From positions 1 to 9,593 of the forward strand of contig JBDSOJ010000126.1 of the NCBI GenBank assembly GCA_039914895.1: a DNA stretch of 9,593 bases. The letters run 5' to 3'. The DNA is from Gaiellasilicea sp039914895 (GTDB lineage: Bacteria; Actinomycetota; Thermoleophilia; Gaiellales; Gaiellaceae). A program made the position numbers and the translations under genes. Under the pieces are notes generated by a model that was given only the letters and a program-made list of their open reading frames with translations, had not been told where the DNA came from and ran no database searches. Below, one piece after another: positions 6,432 through 9,593 of the stretch; positions within the stretch are counted from its first letter, which is position 1, and each line of letters starts with the position of its first letter.

Positions 6432-9119
6432 TCAGCCTCCGAGCAAAACGGTGCGAATCTCCCACGGCCGAAGCTCCAGCCGGAGCTCGCCCGCGTCGAG
6501 CGGCAGTGCGTCGCCGGCCTGCCCGAGGAGATCGGCTTCGCGAGCTCCGGTGAAGGGGCCGGCGACCGTCGCCGTGCTCGCGTTCGGCTGCAGACACACG
6601 AGGCGCAGCTCGAGCCCCTCGCGGCGCCGACGGAGCGAGGACAGCACGACGCCGTCTCCCTCGAGCCGGAGCCCGGCCTCGGCAGCCAACGGCAGGTCGC
6701 GCGCGCCTGACCCCGGCGCCGTCACGAAGGGGTGCTGGTAGCGCTCAGCCCAGCCGGCGACGTCCGCCTCGAACCAGGTTCCATCGTGCGGGTACAGCGC
6801 GAACGCAAAGCTCCACGGCCCGCGGCACTGCGCTGCAGGGATGGCGATCTCCGGGCCGGCCGGGTCGTCGCGGTAGGGATTCGCGCTGCGGCTGATCAGG
6901 CCGGTCGAGCGGAGCACGGTCAGCGCGAGCTCGCACTCGTCCAGCACCTCGTACTCGGTCACATGGTCGAGCAGCACCGCGAGCCCGCCGACGTCCACGA
7001 AGCCACGAGCCGGGTAGGTCGCCAGCGGAACCTCGCCCCAGCCGCCTTCGGGCGCGCCGCTGCGCTCGACCACCCCGAACTGGCCCTCTGCGAAGGACGA
7101 CACAGCGCGGCGGGGCAGCGGCACGTGGAAGCGCAGGCGATGATCGGCGGCGGGATTGTCGAACGTCACGTGCACGCGGACGAAGGGTTCGCCCTCGCGA
7201 AGCTCGAGCCGGGTCGCGACCGGAACGTCGACCGATTCGGAGCCTCTGCCGGAGGAGCCGGGCGCGAGTCCGAGCGGCCAGCGGAAGGTGCGGACGATCG
7301 TCTGCTCGCCGCGCACCGGCCCGGCCGCTGTCAGCTCGACGGACACCGAAGCCGGCCGATCGACGAGCTCGTCGTCCGCCGGAGGCGCGTAGTTGTAGCT
7401 GTCGCCGCAGTCGCCGCCGTCGACGAGCCGGCCGATCCCCGAGAGCTCCCCGATCAAAAAGGTCCCGTCCTCCTCGACAGTGACGTCGACGAGCCCGTTG
7501 GAGATCCGGCGCCCCTCGGCCCGAACTGCTCCCTCGGCACGAGCCGCGACAACGCGTGCGGCGGTCCAGCCGAGAGCCGGCGCCGGGACACGAGCGACGA
7601 TGCGCGCGCGCGGCGACGCCAGGATCCGGATCCGCCACTGCTCGTCCGGCGCAACGTCGCCCGCCGCGAGAACCTCGTCGTTGAGGAGGACGGCGTCGAC
7701 CGGCTCGGGTAGGTCACCCACCTCGAGCGTGACCTCTCGTCCGTCGACGGCAACGTGATTCAGCCAGAGCCCGAAAAGCTCGCGCCCGTGGAGCCGCCGG
7801 CCGACCCACGAGCCGATCTCCGCCCCGAGGATCGTGTCCTGCGCAAGCAACGGCTCCCTGCGCCCGACCTCCTGTGCGGCGACGATCTCTCCTCCGGGCA
7901 GCTCCAGCGCGAGCGGCTCCCCCTCGGCGACCGAGACCTCGAGCTCGACGAGATCTGCGTGCGCCTCGGGCAAGGGGTTGAGGACTGCGAAGGCTCCTTC
8001 GGGCACCCCCTCGGCAACGCTCACCGCCACCCGTCGGACCAGCTCGGTTGCGATCTGCTCGGCCTCCGCGAACCGGACGAGCACCTGCTCGGAAACCGGA
8101 TCGGCGGAGCAGCCACAGATCGAGTCGTGCGCAGAGTTGTCGATCACCCGGCGCCACGCGAGCTCGAGGAACTCGTCGGCGCGGCCCTCTCCGTGCAGCG
8201 CTTGCAATGGCTCGGCGTAGCGCTCCAGTAAGCGCTCCGCCCGGGCGCAGGCGGCCTTGAGGTCGATCCGCGCGGACGTGACGCCCATCAGCAGGTTTGC
8301 GCGCGCGCCGGAGCGGAGCTCGCCGCTCCAATGAGGCATCGCCTCGTTGGCGTTTGCCCCGGCGAGATAGTCGCCGAGCGTTGCGAGCCGAAGCCGGAAG
8401 CGGGGATCGCTGCCGTTCAGCCGGTCGACCTGGTCGACGAGATCGGACATCGGCAGCTTGTGGTCGGTGCCGACCATCGCGAGCAGCTCGTCACCGTCGA
8501 AGAAGGGATCCAGCGTCGCGGCGAGCAACTCGAGCGACGCCTCGAGGTTGTCCGGCTCGTCGAAGAGATAGGCGGCCGCGCCGTATCCGCCCACGAGGTA
8601 CTCCGCGACGATCTCCGACCCGTCGAGCGCGGACCAGCGAAACGAGTGGTGGTCGATCGCCGCGGGAACGCCTCGCCAGACGACGGCTCGCTCGAGCCCG
8701 GCTCTGCGCAGCAGCTGCGGCATCTGCGCGACGTGCCCGAACATGTCAGGCAGGTAGCCGATCCGCATCGCCCCGCCCAGCTCCTCGGCGCGTCGCAGGC
8801 CGAGCTCGAGATTGCGCACGATCGACTCGCCGGAGACGAGGAACTCGTCGACGAGGATCTGCCACGGGCCGATCGCGAGTTGCCCGGCCTCGACGAGAGC
8901 TCTGATCCGCGGCTCGTTCTCGGGGCGGATCTCGAGGTAGTCGTCGACGGTCGCGAGCTGGCCGTCGAGCGTGAACACGTAGCGCGGGTCTGCCTCCATC
9001 AGGTCGAGCAAGCGGTCGACCAGGTCGACGAGGGTGATCCGGAAGCGCTGGAAGGGGAAGTACCACTCGCGATCCCAATGGGTGTGCGGGACGACGTGTA
9101 CCAACCGGGGCTGCGTCAC
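6432..9119 (-). CDS. GH38 alpha-mannosidase, MngB-like
   Basis: An 895-residue retaining exo-alpha-mannosidase of glycoside hydrolase family 38. The N-terminal catalytic domain starts with VHVVPHTHWDREWY (7-20), where H14 and D16 match the zinc ligands of the family. RIGYLPDMFGH (119-129) supplies the nucleophile D125, also a zinc ligand, and SAHDSICGC (329-337) gives H331, the fourth ligand. The helical middle domain covers about 275-360 and the rest is the C-terminal beta-sandwich region. Length and segments such as GDSYNYAPP and DNPAADHRLRFHVPLP resemble Escherichia coli MngB (2-O-mannosylglycerate hydrolase, about 877 residues), but the substrate may be another alpha-mannoside. There is no signal peptide, so it acts in the cytoplasm. 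The GTG at 9119 aligns with the MngB N-terminus; no clear ribosome binding site is seen. It lies 10 bases after the cyclophilin gene and 5 bases before the second glycosidase, indicating one operon. Confidence 0.95.
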   Translation of the reverse strand: MTQPRLVHVVPHTHWDREWYFPFQRFRITLVDLVDRLLDLMEADPRYVFTLDGQLATVDDYLEIRPENEPRIRALVEAGQLAIGPWQILVDEFLVSGESIVRNLELGLRRAEELGGAMRIGYLPDMFGHVAQMPQLLRRAGLERAVVWRGVPAAIDHHSFRWSALDGSEIVAEYLVGGYGAAAYLFDEPDNLEASLELLAATLDPFFDGDELLAMVGTDHKLPMSDLVDQVDRLNGSDPRFRLRLATLGDYLAGANANEAMPHWSGELRSGARANLLMGVTSARIDLKAACARAERLLERYAEPLQALHGEGRADEFLELAWRRVIDNSAHDSICGCSADPVSEQVLVRFAEAEQIATELVRRVAVSVAEGVPEGAFAVLNPLPEAHADLVELEVSVAEGEPLALELPGGEIVAAQEVGRREPLLAQDTILGAEIGSWVGRRLHGRELFGLWLNHVAVDGREVTLEVGDLPEPVDAVLLNDEVLAAGDVAPDEQWRIRILASPRARIVARVPAPALGWTAARVVAARAEGAVRAEGRRISNGLVDVTVEEDGTFLIGELSGIGRLVDGGDCGDSYNYAPPADDELVDRPASVSVELTAAGPVRGEQTIVRTFRWPLGLAPGSSGRGSESVDVPVATRLELREGEPFVRVHVTFDNPAADHRLRFHVPLPRRAVSSFAEGQFGVVERSGAPEGGWGEVPLATYPARGFVDVGGLAVLLDHVTEYEVLDECELALTVLRSTGLISRSANPYRDDPAGPEIAIPAAQCRGPWSFAFALYPHDGTWFEADVAGWAERYQHPFVTAPGSGARDLPLAAEAGLRLEGDGVVLSSLRRRREGLELRLVCLQPNASTATVAGPFTGAREADLLGQAGDALPLDAGELRLELRPWEIRTVLLGG
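6436..6440 (-). promoter_or_regulatory. Shine-Dalgarno site that fixes a TTG start
   Basis: On the minus strand GGAGG sits 9 bases before the TTG at 6426-6424, within the last codons of the alpha-mannosidase gene. No ATG or GTG in frame is near, so this site decides the start of the six-hairpin hydrolase. Confidence 0.75.
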
Positions 9120-9129
9120 GCCGGAGGGC

Positions 9130-9585
9130 TCAGGCGAGCTCGACGCGGTCGATCGTCACCGGCGTCAGCGGTGCGTCGCGCCCGTCGCGCTCGACCATCG
9201 AGATCTTGTCGGCGACGTCCTGGCCGGTCGTCACCTTCCCGAAGACCGTGTGCTTGCCGTCCAACCACGACGCGGCCTCGGTGGTGACGATGAAGAACTG
9301 GCTTCCGTTCGTGTTCGGGCCCGAGTTCGCCATCGCGAGTGCGCCCCGCTCGATCTTGTGCTCGTTGAACTCGTCCTCGAACTCGTAGCCCGGCCCGCCC
9401 TTTCCGGTTCCCTCCGGGCAGCCACCCTGGATCATGAAGTCGGGGATGACGCGGTGGAAGATCAGTCCGTCGTAGAAGCCCTCGCCGGCGAGCTTGGTGA
9501 AGTTCTCGACCGTCTTCGGAGCCTCGTTGGGGAAGAGCTCGATCTCGATCGGTCCTGCACTGGTGTGGAGTGTGGCGTTGGTCAT
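9130..9585 (-). CDS. Cyclophilin-type peptidyl-prolyl cis-trans isomerase
   Basis: A complete 151-residue cyclophilin, which catalyses cis-trans isomerisation of Xaa-Pro bonds in protein folding. All signature residues are present: FHRVIPDFMIQGG (43-55) gives R45, F50, M51 and Q53; MANSGPNTNGSQFFIV (85-100) gives Q96 and F98; and WLDGKHTVFGKV (107-118) gives W107, L108 and H112. These correspond to the active site of human cyclophilin A (R55, F60, M61, Q63, Q111, F113, W121, L122, H126). There is no signal peptide or lipobox, so it is the cytoplasmic (PpiB-like) form. The ATG at 9585 is 8 bases from the window end, so its promoter and ribosome binding site cannot be judged. It is the first visible gene of the minus-strand operon; a direct link to sugar breakdown is not expected, and it may be a housekeeping gene that happens to precede the hydrolases. 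Confidence 0.97.
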   Translation of the reverse strand: MTNATLHTSAGPIEIELFPNEAPKTVENFTKLAGEGFYDGLIFHRVIPDFMIQGGCPEGTGKGGPGYEFEDEFNEHKIERGALAMANSGPNTNGSQFFIVTTEAASWLDGKHTVFGKVTTGQDVADKISMVERDGRDAPLTPVTIDRVELA

Positions 9586-9593
9586 GCCGGGAC

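Noticed and set aside
6427..6597. Longer N-terminus for the six-hairpin hydrolase
   Set aside because: It overlaps the mannosidase gene and encodes a low-complexity arginine/serine-rich stretch; the TTG with a ribosome binding site is better supported.
8331..9287. Plus-strand 318-residue open frame opposite the GH38 gene
   Set aside because: It is antisense to conserved catalytic motifs of the mannosidase and extends into the cyclophilin gene; the composition is typical of a shadow frame.

Overview
The window is a GC-rich, almost gap-free bacterial segment with eight genes and no RNA genes, CRISPR arrays, insertion sequences or recognisable promoters. The dense packing, the bias to G/C at third codon positions, the GTG and TTG starts and a DUF4032 protein (a family I know mainly from Actinobacteria) suggest a high-GC actinobacterium. 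A deep branch such as Thermoleophilia is plausible, but this is inference. No two genes are more than 16 bases apart, so there is no intergenic stretch to describe separately.

Plus strand, 1-5044: one apparent operon of five genes. It opens with the 3' part of an AglF/MalF-type sugar ABC permease. This permease carries an Ig-like (SdrD-B/Cna-B type) domain in an extracytoplasmic loop, and its 5' end lies outside the window. An AglG/MalG-type partner permease follows with a 1-base stop/start overlap. Next come a two-Rossmann FAD/NAD(P)H flavoprotein of the N-hydroxylase/FMO type, an unusual protein joining about five membrane helices to a right-handed beta-helix, and a protein with a degenerate kinase-like N-terminus and a DUF4032-like C-terminus. 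The solute-binding protein and the ATPase of the transporter are not in the window.

Minus strand, 9585-5041, in transcription order: a cyclophilin-type peptidyl-prolyl isomerase, a GH38 alpha-mannosidase close to MngB (mannosylglycerate hydrolase) in architecture, and a six-hairpin glycoside hydrolase of the GH63/MGH type. None has a signal peptide. The hydrolase pair therefore looks cytoplasmic and suited to degrading an imported or internally stored alpha-mannoside or glycosyl-glycerate-like compound.

The two operons converge, and their last genes share the palindromic tetranucleotide CTAG, which gives a stop codon on each strand. A transporter facing two intracellular glycosidases suggests a sugar uptake and breakdown locus. 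The flavoprotein, membrane beta-helix and DUF4032 trio does not fit that role and is the least explained part of the window.
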